Assembly: GCF_001742305.1 (NCBI RefSeq)
Contig: NZ_MJAT01000012.1
Span: forward strand, 186,001 to 250,000
DNA length: 64,000 bases
Reading direction: 5' to 3'
Source of the DNA: Desulfuribacillus stibiiarsenatis
Lineage (GTDB): Bacteria > Bacillota > Bacilli > Desulfuribacillales > Desulfuribacillaceae
In this document: positions 37,931 through 47,937 of the stretch, in pieces
How the letters are laid out: every line of letters starts with the position of its first letter
How positions within the stretch are numbered: the first letter of the stretch is position 1
Made by a program: the position numbers and the translations under genes
The notes under the pieces: generated by a model
The model's database searches: none
The model's input: only the letters and a program-made list of their open reading frames with translations
Told to the model about the DNA's origin: nothing

Positions 37931-37986
37931 GAGCACTAGAACAGGGCTTTACTATAGTAGATAGCGAGAAAAGTGGGGGAACAGAG

Positions 37987-40900
37987 TTGTTCTTAAAAAG
38001 ATTAGAAATCCGTGGTTTTAAATCTTTCGCTGATAAAACTGAACTTGAATTTCCGCAAGGAATTACTGCTGTTGTTGGGCCAAATGGAAGTGGAAAAAGT
38101 AATATTTCAGATGCAGTGCGTTGGGTTTTAGGTGAGCAAAGTGCAAAGTCGTTACGTGGGCAAAAGATGGAGGACATTATTTTTGCTGGTAGTGACAGTC
38201 GTAAGCCAATCAACTTTGCCGAGGTAACATTAGTACTAGACAACGAGCAACAAGCTCTGCCAATTGACTATAGTGAAGTAGCAGTTACTAGAAAGGTGTA
38301 TCGCTCAGGGGAAAGTGAGTATCTATTAAACAACCAAACCTGCCGTCTGAAGGATATCCATGAGCTTTTTATGGATACAGGGCTTGGTAAAGAAGCTTAT
38401 TCTATTATTGGACAAGGTAGAATTGAAGAGGTCTTAAGCAGTAAATCCGAGGAACGTCGAGGGATATTCGAAGAAGCGGCCGGTATAGTAAAGTTCAAGT
38501 CTCGAAAAAGAGAAGCAGAGAAAAAGTTAGAAGAAACGGAATTGAATCTAGTTCGTGTACATGATGTGATGATGGAATTAGAAGATCAAATTGAACCATT
38601 AAAGGAAGCATCTGAGAAAGCGGAGAAATTTCTACAGTTGCGTGCAGAGTTAAAGCAACTGGATATTGCCCTACATGCCCATCAAATAGAAGTATTTGAT
38701 CAGGAATGGAAACAATTCACAAAAGAAAAAGAAATCCTAGAGGAACAGCTTTCTTCAATTTCAATCAGTAGCCAATCGAGAGAAGCAGAATGCACACAAT
38801 TGAAGTGGAATTTATCTAAGTGCGAACAGCTATTAGACCAATATCAGTCGACATACACAGACATTTCCACACAATTAGAAAAGACGATTGGTGACAAAAA
38901 AGTATTGATAGAGCGTAAGCAAAATATTGATACGAATATTCAACAATTTACGAGTGAAAGTGAACAATTGCAATTTTCTTATGATATTAAATTACAACAA
39001 ATTCAAGAAAATGAGGCTTATATAGCCCAGACTAAACAGCAATACAAACAGAAGAAGAGCGAATTAGAACTTCAATTACATGTATTGAAGAATCAGGAAA
39101 ATGACGTAATCAGTAAAGACGCTTTATTAGAGAAAATGAAAAGCGATATTATTGATAACCTACAAAAACAAGCAACTAATCGAAATGAATCTAAGTATGC
39201 TGAACAAGCAAATGAAAAGATACGTGTAAAAGTAGAACAATTACAACAGCAAAGCAGGCACCTTAAGCAGCAAATTGAAGAACTAAATAAGCAACAAAAG
39301 TCTTTTCAAGAGCAGTTACATAACGTAACAGCATCGATGGCTACTGCAAAGGAACAATATTCGAAACAAAAGAGTACTCTAGAAACAGCACAGGCGGCCT
39401 ATCAAGTTTCCCTAGATGAATATCAACAAAACGTACAACTATTTCATAGGAAAAAAGACAGACAAAAATTACTGAATGAGATGGAAAATGAATATGCAGG
39501 GTATTTTCAAGGGACGAAGGAAATTTTACAGACGAAGGATCGGGACAAAGCATTACAGCGCGATATTAAGGGTGCTGTCGTAGATTTAATTAAGGTTCCT
39601 CAACCATATGAAACAGCCATAGAAACTGCCCTGGGGAATGCGTTACAACATATCGTAGTGTCAGACGAAGTAACAGCGCAAAAGTGTATACAACTGTTAA
39701 AGTCTAAAGCTCGTGGAAGGGCGACTTTTCTACCGTTAACGATTATTAAAGGAACCCAGAGAACGTATCCAGAGTGCCATGGATTGGATGGATTTGTTGG
39801 CTATGCTGCAGAGTTAATTTCATATGATAGCATGTTTCAGGGAATTATTCACAATCTATTAGGTAATGTTATGATTACCAAAGATATAAAAGCAGCTACT
39901 GAGATTGCCAAAAAAATCGGTTTTAAATGCAGAGTTGTGACTTTAGATGGAGACTATATTAACCCTGGTGGTGCAATGACAGGTGGAGCTCAGCAAAAAG
40001 GTACAAGCTCTTTAATGAGTAGAAAAAATGAGATCACGCAGCTACAAACGGAGCTATCTGATCTGAAGATTCGTTTAACTGAGGCTGAACTAGAGAATAA
40101 TAGTAAAAAAACGCATATTGAAAATCAGCAACGTGAGTTGGCAACGCTACTAAATCAAATTGATGAGTTACGTCATCAAGAAATAGGCTTTCATGCAGAG
40201 GCTCAAAAACTTACGCAAGAAATACAACATCGTACAGAAAATCTTTCGATCTGTATGGAAGAAAACCAGCTACATCAAGCAGATGTCATAACCAATGAGA
40301 ATAAGATTGCAGAAATTGATCAACTATTATCGCAATTGATTCAGGAACATCAAACACTTGAATTAGATTTACAACAGCACCAAAAAAAGTTAATGGTAGA
40401 GCTTTCCCAAAAGGAAACAATGTCAACATCAATCACAGAGCTAAGGATTGATTTAGCAAAATTTGAAGAACAACTAAACACTCTACAAGATAATCACAAA
40501 AGAAATCAAGAAGAACTACAAGAACTCTTCATTAGAAAAAGTAAAATTGCAAATAGCCATAGTGATTTAGTGCATCAATTTGGAACAATTGACACAGAAA
40601 TGGATCGGCTCGATCAAATGACAGAACACCTATTAAGAGAAAAGACACGACTAGAGCAAATGATTCAAGACGAAAGAGTCGGTCGAAAACGTTTACAGGA
40701 TCATGTCAATGAACTTGAGGCTACAATTGCCAATCTGTTAGAACAAAGCAAAGCATACGATAAACAAATCCATCAATTAGATTTAAAGGCGAATCGTTGC
40801 GATGTAGAGCTAAATAATGCGTTACGACAATTGGAAGAAGAATACGAAATTAGTTACGAGAAAGCTAAAAAGGATTACCCTCTACAAGAGGAGTTATCCG

Positions 40901-41583
40901 TGATGAAACCTAAGATTAAAGGGTTAAAGGATAAGATTCATGCGCTAGGCGAAGTCAACACAGGTGCAATCGAAGAATACCAAAGAGTATATGAACGATA
41001 TCACTTTTTGAAATATCAAAAAGAAGATTTACAAGAAGCAATTAATAAAATTTATGATGTAATTCAAGAAATGAATGTTGAAATGGAAAGACGATTCATA
41101 GAAAGCTTCAAGCTTATTAAAGATAATTTCTCAGATGTATTCCAGAAAATGTTCGGTGGGGGAAGAGCAAGTTTGCAATTATCGGATCCATCCAACATAT
41201 TGAATACGGGCATTGAGATATTTGCAGAACCTCCAGGCAAAAAACTCCAACATTTATCACTGCTATCGGGTGGAGAAAGGGCATTGACTGCGATTGCGCT
41301 ATTATTTGCAATCTTACGCGTGAGTCCAGTTCCGTTTTGCATTCTTGATGAGGTGGAAGCAGCACTTGATGAAGCAAACGTCTCAAGATTTGCCAACTAT
41401 TTACGTAAGTTTAGTGAACATACACAGTTTATTGTTGTAACTCACCGAAAGGGAACTATGGAGGCAGCAGATATCTTATACGGAGTGACAATGGAAGGTT
41501 CCGGGGTATCGAAAATGATTTCTGTTAAGTTAGAAGATGCAGTCAAAATGAATTTAACTGGAGAACAGGTGGAAGCGTCATAG
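37987..41583 (+). CDS. smc: Chromosome partition protein SMC
   Basis: SMC is the core ATPase of the bacterial condensin, with ScpA and ScpB. The 1198 residues have the Walker A GPNGSGKSNISDAVRW near residue 32, two long Gln/Glu-rich coiled coils, a hinge domain around residues 515-665 (with its GYAAELI and GGAMTGGA segments), the signature LSGGERALTAIALL and Walker B FCILDEVEAALDEANV. It starts with TTG behind GTGGGGGAA. ftsY follows 15 bases downstream as in Bacillus. Confidence 0.97.
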   Translation: MFLKRLEIRGFKSFADKTELEFPQGITAVVGPNGSGKSNISDAVRWVLGEQSAKSLRGQKMEDIIFAGSDSRKPINFAEVTLVLDNEQQALPIDYSEVAVTRKVYRSGESEYLLNNQTCRLKDIHELFMDTGLGKEAYSIIGQGRIEEVLSSKSEERRGIFEEAAGIVKFKSRKREAEKKLEETELNLVRVHDVMMELEDQIEPLKEASEKAEKFLQLRAELKQLDIALHAHQIEVFDQEWKQFTKEKEILEEQLSSISISSQSREAECTQLKWNLSKCEQLLDQYQSTYTDISTQLEKTIGDKKVLIERKQNIDTNIQQFTSESEQLQFSYDIKLQQIQENEAYIAQTKQQYKQKKSELELQLHVLKNQENDVISKDALLEKMKSDIIDNLQKQATNRNESKYAEQANEKIRVKVEQLQQQSRHLKQQIEELNKQQKSFQEQLHNVTASMATAKEQYSKQKSTLETAQAAYQVSLDEYQQNVQLFHRKKDRQKLLNEMENEYAGYFQGTKEILQTKDRDKALQRDIKGAVVDLIKVPQPYETAIETALGNALQHIVVSDEVTAQKCIQLLKSKARGRATFLPLTIIKGTQRTYPECHGLDGFVGYAAELISYDSMFQGIIHNLLGNVMITKDIKAATEIAKKIGFKCRVVTLDGDYINPGGAMTGGAQQKGTSSLMSRKNEITQLQTELSDLKIRLTEAELENNSKKTHIENQQRELATLLNQIDELRHQEIGFHAEAQKLTQEIQHRTENLSICMEENQLHQADVITNENKIAEIDQLLSQLIQEHQTLELDLQQHQKKLMVELSQKETMSTSITELRIDLAKFEEQLNTLQDNHKRNQEELQELFIRKSKIANSHSDLVHQFGTIDTEMDRLDQMTEHLLREKTRLEQMIQDERVGRKRLQDHVNELEATIANLLEQSKAYDKQIHQLDLKANRCDVELNNALRQLEEEYEISYEKAKKDYPLQEELSVMKPKIKGLKDKIHALGEVNTGAIEEYQRVYERYHFLKYQKEDLQEAINKIYDVIQEMNVEMERRFIESFKLIKDNFSDVFQKMFGGGRASLQLSDPSNILNTGIEIFAEPPGKKLQHLSLLSGGERALTAIALLFAILRVSPVPFCILDEVEAALDEANVSRFANYLRKFSEHTQFIVVTHRKGTMEAADILYGVTMEGSGVSKMISVKLEDAVKMNLTGEQVEAS

Positions 41584-41598
41584 GAAGGGGATCATATT

Positions 41599-42654
41599 GT
41601 GGGATTATTTCAAAAACTTAAAGAAAAGCTTTTAGATACAAAGCAAGATATTGAGGAAGTAAGTTTAAAGTTTAAAGAGGGGCTTTCGAAGACCCGTGAT
41701 TCTTTTGTTGGTAAAATGGAAGACTTATTGAGAAGAAGTAAAAAGATTGATGAAGAGTTCTATGAGGAATTGGAAGAGATTTTGATTGGTTCAGATATTG
41801 GTGTTAACACGGTATTAGAATTGATGGATGAACTTCGTGATGAAGTCAAAGAAAAGAGAATCAGTGACGCCACTGAGCTTCAACCTATCTTGTCCAACAA
41901 ACTTAAATCGATTTTAAAGGATCACGATAATGCATTAAATTTTCAACAAAACGAGATGACTGTAATTGTAATCGTTGGCGTGAATGGCGTAGGTAAGACA
42001 ACAACGATTGGCAAGCTAGCACATAAGTTTAAACAGCAAAATCTAAAGGTAGTATTAGCTGCGGGAGATACATTCCGTGCTGCAGCCATTGACCAATTAA
42101 AGGTTTGGGGTGGCCGAGTAGGCGTTGATGTCATTGCTCAGCAGGAAGGTTCTGATCCAGCAGCAGTGATGTATGACGCAATTCATGCAGCAAGAGCACG
42201 CAAAGCTGACGTCCTAATTTGTGATACTGCTGGACGCTTGCATAATAAAGCGAATCTAATGAATGAATTGAATAAAGTGTATCGAGTGATTGGGAAAGAA
42301 GTGCCTGGAGCACCTCATGAAGTACTTCTAGTTTTAGATGCTACTACAGGACAGAATGCACTCCAACAAGCGAAAACTTTTGGTGAGACTGCAGGTGTAA
42401 CAGGAATCGTCTTAACAAAACTAGACGGTACTGCTAAAGGTGGAATTGTAATTGCTATTAGTAAGGAACTAAGCATACCAGTAAAGCTAGTCGGCCTTGG
42501 CGAGAAGATGGAAGATTTACAAGAATTCGACCAACAAAAGTTTGTCGATGCCTTATTCCCAACTCAAGTCTTTGAAGAACCATTGATAGATGAGAACGAC
42601 GACCTATATACAGAATTAGAGTTGCAAGATGAATCAGAAGAAAAAAATCAGTAA
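41599..42654 (+). CDS. ftsY: Signal recognition particle receptor FtsY
   Basis: FtsY docks SRP-ribosome complexes at the membrane translocon. The N-terminal helical N domain is followed by the G domain with [32 protein letters not shown] and [10 protein letters not shown]. The 351 residues start with GTG. The acidic A domain of E. coli is short here, as in other Gram-positives. A C-terminal acidic tail is present. Confidence 0.97.
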   Translation: MGLFQKLKEKLLDTKQDIEEVSLKFKEGLSKTRDSFVGKMEDLLRRSKKIDEEFYEELEEILIGSDIGVNTVLELMDELRDEVKEKRISDATELQPILSNKLKSILKDHDNALNFQQNEMTVIVIVGVNGVGKTTTIGKLAHKFKQQNLKVVLAAGDTFRAAAIDQLKVWGGRVGVDVIAQQEGSDPAAVMYDAIHAARARKADVLICDTAGRLHNKANLMNELNKVYRVIGKEVPGAPHEVLLVLDATTGQNALQQAKTFGETAGVTGIVLTKLDGTAKGGIVIAISKELSIPVKLVGLGEKMEDLQEFDQQKFVDALFPTQVFEEPLIDENDDLYTELELQDESEEKNQ

Positions 42655-42671
42655 GGTGTAAAGATTTTTAC

Positions 42672-42700
42672 TTGACACTAATTTCTTTATTGTGTATGAT
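42672..42700 (+). promoter_or_regulatory. Sigma-A promoter for ylxM-ffh
   Basis: TTGACA is perfect, TATGAT matches five of six positions, and the spacer is 17 bases. It lies between ftsY and ylxM, 32 bases before the ylxM start. Confidence 0.85.
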
Positions 42701-42732
42701 ACTTGAGGAGCTTAAAGTGAGGAGGGACTTCC

Positions 42733-43074
42733 TTGTTAGAAAAGACAACAAGGGTTAACTTGCTTTATGATTTTTATGGATCACTTCTATCAGATAAGCA
42801 ACGTGATTTCTTTGAACTTTATTATCATGACGATTGGTCGTTAGGAGAAATTTCAGAGAAATATGAGATTTCTAGACAAGGCGTTTATGATAATCTTAGA
42901 AGATCCGTGAGATCCTTAGAAGAATATGAAGAGAAGCTGGGCCTGTATCAAGAAGATTTACGTAAAACAGCAATACTTGAAACTATAGAAGATTGCATTA
43001 ATCAAACGGGATTAGACCCAAGTGATAAAGATAAATTGATTGTGTTGATGAAAAGTCTGCAAATGAATGACTGA
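42733..43074 (+). CDS. ylxM: YlxM/p13 family SRP-associated helix-turn-helix protein
   Basis: YlxM is a UPF0122 protein that in streptococci stimulates SRP GTPase activity. The 113 residues show a sigma-region-4-like helix-turn-helix: [19 protein letters not shown], then [15 protein letters not shown]. The start is TTG behind GAGGAGGG. It precedes ffh by 12 bases, which is the normal location. Confidence 0.93.
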   Translation: MLEKTTRVNLLYDFYGSLLSDKQRDFFELYYHDDWSLGEISEKYEISRQGVYDNLRRSVRSLEEYEEKLGLYQEDLRKTAILETIEDCINQTGLDPSDKDKLIVLMKSLQMND

Positions 43075-43086
43075 GGAGGGCGGCAT

Positions 43087-44427
43087 ATGGTTTTTCAGGG
43101 ACTAGCCGACCGGTTACAACAAACCTTTAATAAATTAAAGAAAAAAGGTAAGATTACCGAAGCTGATGTTAAAGAAGCATTGCGCGAGGTTCGTTTAGCG
43201 CTGTTAGAAGCGGATGTAAACTTTAAGATTGTTAAACAATTTATAGATAAAGTAAAAGACCGCGCTGTTGGACAAGAGATTTTAGGCAGTCTAACGCCTG
43301 GTCAACAAGTGATAAAACTTGTGAACGAAGAACTTACTGAGCTAATGGGTGGAACCCAAAGCAAACTGACAATTAGTTCAAGTCCACCAACTGTAGTCAT
43401 GATGGTAGGCTTACAAGGTGCTGGAAAGACTACATCCAGTGGTAAGCTAGCAAATTATCTTAAAAAGCAAAACCGTCGCCCGTTATTAGTTGCTTGTGAT
43501 ATTTATCGTCCAGCGGCTATTAAACAAATCCAAGTGTTAGGTCAACAATTAGATATCCCTGTATTCAGTATGGGAGATAAGAATAGTCCAGTTAATATTG
43601 CAAATGCAGCAATTGAGCATGCAAAACGTCATGGTAACGACTATGTCATTATCGATACAGCTGGTCGCTTGCATATTGATGAAGCTTTAATGGATGAACT
43701 AATCGCTGTTAAAGGTCAAGTATCGCCTGATGAAATACTTTTAGTAGTAGATGCAATGACAGGTCAAGATGCGGTAAATGTAGCAGAATCCTTTCATAAG
43801 CAACTTACACTATCAGGTGTAGTATTAACAAAACTTGATGGTGACACTCGTGGTGGTGCTGCCTTATCTGTTAAAGCAGTTACAGGATGCCCTATTAAGT
43901 TTGCGGGTATGGGTGAAAAGTTAGATGCACTTGAGCCTTTCCATCCAGATCGTATGGCATCTAGGATTCTTGGTATGGGCGATGTGTTATCTCTCATTGA
44001 AAAAGCCCAAGAAGGTATGGACCAAGATAAGGCTAAAGAGCTTGAAAAGAAAATGCGTAATGCAGAATTTACTTTTGATGACTTTTTGGATCAAATGGAA
44101 CAAGTAAGAAAAATGGGTCCATTAGACCAAGTTCTTGGTATGTTACCTGGAGCTAATAAGATTAAAGGTATTCAAAACATGCAAGTAGATGAGAAACAAT
44201 TAGCGAGAGTAGAAGCGATTGTAAAGTCTATGACTAAGCATGAAAAGCAGAATCCCGAAGTCATTAACGCTAGCCGACGTAAACGTATTGCGGCAGGTAG
44301 TGGTACCCAGGTTTCTGATGTAAATCGCTTGTTAAAGCAATTTACAGATATGAAGAAAATGATGAAGCAATTTACATCCGTTCAAAAAGGAAAAGGGAAA
44401 AAGAAATTTAAGCTTCCGTTTTTCTAA
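43087..44427 (+). CDS. ffh: Signal recognition particle protein Ffh
   Basis: Ffh binds signal sequences and 4.5S/6S-type SRP RNA. The NG domain has GLQGAGKTTSSGKLA, DIYRPAAIKQ, DTAGRLHID and TKLDGDTRGGAALS. The Met-rich M domain covers the last 130 residues (GPLDQVLGMLPG, then GSGTQVSDVNRLLKQF). The 446 residues are standard. It lies in one unit with ylxM and rpsP. Confidence 0.98.
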   Translation: MVFQGLADRLQQTFNKLKKKGKITEADVKEALREVRLALLEADVNFKIVKQFIDKVKDRAVGQEILGSLTPGQQVIKLVNEELTELMGGTQSKLTISSSPPTVVMMVGLQGAGKTTSSGKLANYLKKQNRRPLLVACDIYRPAAIKQIQVLGQQLDIPVFSMGDKNSPVNIANAAIEHAKRHGNDYVIIDTAGRLHIDEALMDELIAVKGQVSPDEILLVVDAMTGQDAVNVAESFHKQLTLSGVVLTKLDGDTRGGAALSVKAVTGCPIKFAGMGEKLDALEPFHPDRMASRILGMGDVLSLIEKAQEGMDQDKAKELEKKMRNAEFTFDDFLDQMEQVRKMGPLDQVLGMLPGANKIKGIQNMQVDEKQLARVEAIVKSMTKHEKQNPEVINASRRKRIAAGSGTQVSDVNRLLKQFTDMKKMMKQFTSVQKGKGKKKFKLPFF

Positions 44428-44466
44428 AATATAATGAAGTGATTCTAAAGAGGAGGTGAAATAATA

Positions 44467-44736
44467 GTGGCAGTTCGTATTCGTTTAAAGCGTATGGGTG
44501 CAAAAAAAGCTCCGTTCTATCGCGTAGTAGTATCTGATTCTCGTTCTCCTCGTGATGGACGTTTCATTGAAGAAATCGGCACATACAACCCTGTAACTCA
44601 ACCAGCACAAATCAACATCAGTGAAGATCGTGCTTTACATTGGTTACAAACAGGTGCTCAACCTTCAGATACAGTTCGTAACTTGTTCAGTAAGTTAGGA
44701 ATTCTACAAAAGAACCATGAAATGAAACAAAAATAG
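44467..44736 (+). CDS. rpsP: 30S ribosomal protein S16
   Basis: This 89-residue protein is S16. It begins [20 protein letters not shown] and continues with [20 protein letters not shown], the family signature. The start codon is GTG behind GAGGAGGTGA. It begins the rpsP-khpA-ylqD-rimM-trmD-rplS series. Confidence 0.98.
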   Translation: MAVRIRLKRMGAKKAPFYRVVVSDSRSPRDGRFIEEIGTYNPVTQPAQINISEDRALHWLQTGAQPSDTVRNLFSKLGILQKNHEMKQK

Positions 44737-44757
44737 TTTGCCAGAGGGGGTATTCCC

Positions 44758-44985
44758 GTGCAAAAATTAGTAGAAGTAATTGCTAAGTCTCTGGTTGATT
44801 ACCCTGATGAAGTCCGTGTTAAGGAAGTTGTCGACGGAGATTCTATCGTTTTTGAACTCAGTGTTGCTCAAAGTGACATGGGGAAAATTATCGGGAAACA
44901 GGGTAAGACAGTTAAAGCTTTGCGCACTGTTGTAAATGCAGCTGCAGTCAAAGATAACAAAAAAATTTCTGTTGAAATTATTTAG
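44758..44985 (+). CDS. khpA: KH-domain RNA-binding protein KhpA (YlqC)
   Basis: KhpA is a small RNA chaperone that partners with KhpB and affects cell division and elongation in Gram-positives. The 75 residues make one KH domain with the GxxG loop in IIGKQGKTVKALRTVV. The start is GTG behind AGAGGGGG. A terminator follows, so rpsP-khpA may form a frequent short transcript. Confidence 0.93.
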   Translation: MQKLVEVIAKSLVDYPDEVRVKEVVDGDSIVFELSVAQSDMGKIIGKQGKTVKALRTVVNAAAVKDNKKISVEII

Positions 44986-44995
44986 TCATTCTTAC

Positions 44996-45024
44996 AAAGG
45001 GTTGGGTTAATTCTCAACCCTTTT
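44996..45024 (+). terminator. Terminator after khpA
   Basis: AAAGGGTTG and CAACCCTTT pair exactly around a 10-base loop, followed by a T. The T run is short, so partial read-through to ylqD-rimM-trmD is plausible. Confidence 0.7.
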
Positions 45025-45054
45025 AAGTTATTTTAAACATATATAGGTGATAAT

Positions 45055-45456
45055 ATGTTAGTGAAAAGATCTGTAAGGGTTAAAATGATTATGACAGACG
45101 AAACTCGTAAAGAGATCGAAGAGAAATATTTAGGAGAATTACATCAGATTCGAATAGAGTTAGAACAATTAGAATTTCAAAATAAAAAATTAGTAGCTGA
45201 AGCAAGGCGGAAATCGATTGATGCTAAAGATATTATCTATAAATTTGACCAAGAAAAGAAAAAACGTGCCCTTCGATTAGAGCAATTAGAAATTAAAATT
45301 AAGGAAATCCTAAAGATTGAGAATGGCGTTGAATTAGCATACAGTACAGTGGACAGTTATGTCACTGTTGAAATAGGTAGTAAGTGGGAAACATTAATAG
45401 AGAGTCCCGAAATTATACTTAAGGATGGAATTGTAGTAGAAATTAGAAATCCATAA
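45055..45456 (+). CDS. ylqD: YlqD family protein
   Basis: The 133-residue protein corresponds by position and pattern to B. subtilis YlqD, whose function is unknown. The N-terminal VKRSVRVKMIMTDETRKEIEE resembles the family start. A charged coiled-coil helix covers about residues 25-85. A short beta-rich C-terminal part (VTVEIGSKWETLI) follows. It lies between khpA and rimM, the conserved location. Confidence 0.8.
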   Translation: MLVKRSVRVKMIMTDETRKEIEEKYLGELHQIRIELEQLEFQNKKLVAEARRKSIDAKDIIYKFDQEKKKRALRLEQLEIKIKEILKIENGVELAYSTVDSYVTVEIGSKWETLIESPEIILKDGIVVEIRNP

Positions 45457-45475
45457 CATATAAAAGGTGATAAAC

Positions 45476-46003
45476 ATGATGAAAACATACCAAGGTAATA
45501 AAATATTTAGAGTCGGTAAAATTGTAAACACTCAGGGAATTAAAGGTGAACTAAGGATTGTTCCGGTCACGGATTTCCCAGATCGATTTCAACGTGGTGA
45601 AGAATTTATTGTAGAAGATGCAAAAGGCCAGCAATTTGTAACAATCGTTGAAAGCGCTCGTCCACATAAAAACTTCATCCTCCTCAAATTTAAAGATATG
45701 AACTCTATCAATGATGTGGAGAAATGGAAGGGTGGAGAGCTCTTTGTAACGGAAGAGAATTTAGCGCCACTGGAAGAAGGAGAATATTACTTTCACCAAC
45801 TAATTGGCCTACAAGTCTATACAGAAGATCAGGTTCATGTTGGAACATTAGATGACATTTTGCAAACAGGTGCTAATGATGTGTACGTGGTGAAACGTCC
45901 AGGTCAGAAGGATTTACTCTTACCTGTAATCGATGAATGTATTCGTGAGGTTAACTTAGATAAAAACCAAATCATCGTATATATTATGCCAGGGCTAGAA
46001 TAA
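45476..46003 (+). CDS. rimM: 16S rRNA processing protein RimM
   Basis: RimM helps mature the 30S head and binds S19. The N-terminal RimM domain has VGKIVNTQGIKGELRI, and the C-terminal PRC-barrel has GTLDDILQTGANDVYVV and LLPVIDECI. The ATG at 45476 follows AAGGTG by 6 bases; another ATG lies one codon later. Its 175 residues are standard. trmD follows. Confidence 0.96.
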   Translation: MMKTYQGNKIFRVGKIVNTQGIKGELRIVPVTDFPDRFQRGEEFIVEDAKGQQFVTIVESARPHKNFILLKFKDMNSINDVEKWKGGELFVTEENLAPLEEGEYYFHQLIGLQVYTEDQVHVGTLDDILQTGANDVYVVKRPGQKDLLLPVIDECIREVNLDKNQIIVYIMPGLE

Positions 46004-46033
46004 ATCATTACGTAAGAAAAAGATGGTGATTCT

Positions 46034-46765
46034 ATGAAAATCGATATATTAACAATATTTCCAGAGATGTTTACTGGAGTTTTGCAGTCTAGCATCTTAA
46101 AACGAGCCCAAGAAAGCCAGGCTGTTTCTATACATACAATTAATTTTCGTGATTATGCTACGGACAAGCATAAAACAGTCGATGACTATCCTTATGGTGG
46201 GGGGGGGGGAATGGTTTTAAAACCAGAGCCTATTTTCCGAGCGATTGAATCCCTCAATCATGCAGCGGATACTCGAGTAATTTTAATGTGTCCCCAAGGG
46301 GCAACCTTTACTCAGGAGAAGGCTGTAGAGTTTAGCAAAGCAGAACATCTGATTTTCATTTGTGGTCACTATGAAGGATACGATGAGCGTATCCGTGAAC
46401 ACATAGTGACTGATGAGATATCGATTGGTGATTATGTACTTACAGGTGGGGAATTGCCAGCAATGGTTATTATCGATAGTGTTGTTCGCCTCCTACCTGG
46501 TGTTCTAGGCAATGACACCTCAGCTGTATATGATTCATTTAGTACTGGCCTCCTTGAACATCCACATTACACTAGACCATGTGATTTTAGAGATATGAAG
46601 GTTCCTGAAGTGCTTACTGGTGGGAATCATCGTTTGATTGATGAATGGAGAAGACAACAGTCCCTCATTCGTACTTTAAAAAGAAGACCAGAATTATTAG
46701 AAAAAATGGAATTATCCCCAAAAGATAAGGAATTTATAGAAAAACACCTTGTATCTGAATTGTAA
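46034..46765 (+). CDS. trmD: tRNA (guanine37-N1)-methyltransferase TrmD
   Basis: TrmD methylates G37 of several tRNAs and prevents frameshifting; it is essential in many bacteria. The trefoil-knot SPOUT motifs are present: [36 protein letters not shown] and [14 protein letters not shown]. The 243 residues are normal. The glycine run is encoded with 11 consecutive G bases (46199-46209), a potential slippage site. The promoter of rplS lies in its 3' end. Confidence 0.97.
   Translation: MKIDILTIFPEMFTGVLQSSILKRAQESQAVSIHTINFRDYATDKHKTVDDYPYGGGGGMVLKPEPIFRAIESLNHAADTRVILMCPQGATFTQEKAVEFSKAEHLIFICGHYEGYDERIREHIVTDEISIGDYVLTGGELPAMVIIDSVVRLLPGVLGNDTSAVYDSFSTGLLEHPHYTRPCDFRDMKVPEVLTGGNHRLIDEWRRQQSLIRTLKRRPELLEKMELSPKDKEFIEKHLVSEL
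46199..46209 (+). repeat. Poly-G tract of 11 bases inside trmD
   Basis: Eleven consecutive G encode four of the five glycines in the conserved PYGGGGGMV segment. Slippage by one base would truncate TrmD. The frame is intact as given. Confidence 0.9.
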
Positions 46766-46777
46766 TTATGATACAAT
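46749..46777 (+). promoter_or_regulatory. Promoter of rplS inside the end of trmD
   Basis: TTGTAT and TACAAT are separated by 17 bases and lie across the trmD stop. Together with the leader that follows they give rplS its own transcription start at about 46784. Confidence 0.6.
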
Positions 46778-46786
46778 ACTCTTTGT

Positions 46787-46856
46787 GATTACGATGGTCC
46801 TCTGCTCTAGATACGATTTGTGGCATGAACATCTGTTGAAGGAAGGAGTGTTTAGA
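46787..46856 (+). promoter_or_regulatory. Probable L19 (rplS) autoregulatory leader
   Basis: A roughly 70-base leader separates the promoter from rplS. It holds the dyad GATG...CATC with GGTCCTCTG and GAACATCTG blocks, which resembles the Bacillota L19 leader as I remember it. The family is thought to bind L19 and reduce its own synthesis. No alignment was possible here. Confidence 0.5.
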
Positions 46857-47198
46857 ATGAACGTACTTAGCCAAATAACTAAAGAACAAGTTAAGAGTGA
46901 AATTCCATCTTTTAAGCCAGGGGATACGGTTAAAATTCACGTAAAAGTTATTGAAGGAACTCGTGAACGTATTCAGGTTTTTGAAGGAGTAGTAATTAAG
47001 CGTCGTGGTGCAGATATTAGCGAAACTTTCACAGTTCGCAAGATCTCCTACGGAGTAGGTGTGGAGCGTACTTTCCCAATCCATTCACCAAAGATCGAAA
47101 AGATTGAAGTTCTTCGCCGCGGACGTGTTCGTCGTGCGAAACTTTACTACTTACGTAATCTTACAGGTAAAGCTGCTCGTATTAGAGAAATATTATAA
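46857..47198 (+). CDS. rplS: 50S ribosomal protein L19
   Basis: This 113-residue protein is L19. It contains [30 protein letters not shown] and [18 protein letters not shown], all family blocks. The ATG at 46857 lies behind GGAAGGAG; an in-frame extension to 46749 runs through the leader and is not coding. A strong terminator follows. Confidence 0.98.
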   Translation: MNVLSQITKEQVKSEIPSFKPGDTVKIHVKVIEGTRERIQVFEGVVIKRRGADISETFTVRKISYGVGVERTFPIHSPKIEKIEVLRRGRVRRAKLYYLRNLTGKAARIREIL

Positions 47199-47202
47199 GT
47201 TG

Positions 47203-47229
47203 AAAGGGAGCTCGTTAGAGCTCCTTTTT
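47203..47229 (+). terminator. Terminator after rplS
   Basis: AGGGAGCTC and GAGCTCCTT pair around a GTTA loop and end in five T. Confidence 0.9.
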
Positions 47230-47301
47230 CATTGTGAAATATAAAGATATTTGTTAATATATATAGATGAAATATTTATAGCATTTAGGAGGAAACCACA
47301 C

Positions 47302-47901
47302 ATGCATGAATCAGATTCCAACCGACCAGATGAAATACAGGACACAATCAATCCACATGATGGGAATAATGATTCTATCGCGAAAAGCATTGGGAAAGAG
47401 TTTGTCGATTGGGCTGTAACCCTTGGAGTAGCAGTTGTGTTAGCACTTCTTATTAGACACTTTTTATTTGCTATTTTTATCGTTGATGGAGAATCCATGT
47501 ACCCAACGTTAAAAGACTCTGAATGGTTGATTGTCAATAAAGCGATTTACGTGGTAGGTGAGCCACGAAAGAATGATATTGTAGTTTTCCACGCAACGGC
47601 AACAAGGGACTATATAAAGAGAGTCATAGCTGTCGAGGGTGATGAATTGGAGATGGTAAATGGGGAAGTCTATGTAAATGGTAATTTATTAGACGAACCT
47701 TATATAAATGAACCAATGTCTTACCATAATAATTATGATAAAATAGTAATTCCTGAGAATAAAATTTTTGTAATGGGTGACAATCGAAATAAAAGTGCAG
47801 ATAGTCGCATGCATGATATCGGGTTTATTGATGTAGATCAAGTGGTCGGAAGAGCAGAATTAGCCTTTTGGCCAATCAATGACATCAGAAGAGTGAAGTA
47901 A
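47302..47901 (+). CDS. lepB: Type I signal peptidase
   Basis: The enzyme cleaves signal peptides at the outer membrane face. The 199 residues have a cytosolic N-terminal part, one membrane anchor (about 39-55), the catalytic Ser in DGESMYPTL and the Lys in DYIKRVIAVEGD, then GDNRNKSADSR. The ATG at 47302 follows AGGAGG by 8 bases. This Bacillus-like SipS type precedes rbgA. Confidence 0.95.
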   Translation: MHESDSNRPDEIQDTINPHDGNNDSIAKSIGKEFVDWAVTLGVAVVLALLIRHFLFAIFIVDGESMYPTLKDSEWLIVNKAIYVVGEPRKNDIVVFHATATRDYIKRVIAVEGDELEMVNGEVYVNGNLLDEPYINEPMSYHNNYDKIVIPENKIFVMGDNRNKSADSRMHDIGFIDVDQVVGRAELAFWPINDIRRVK

Positions 47902-47937
47902 GGATATCGCATGGTCTGTCGATAAAGGATGGTTTGT

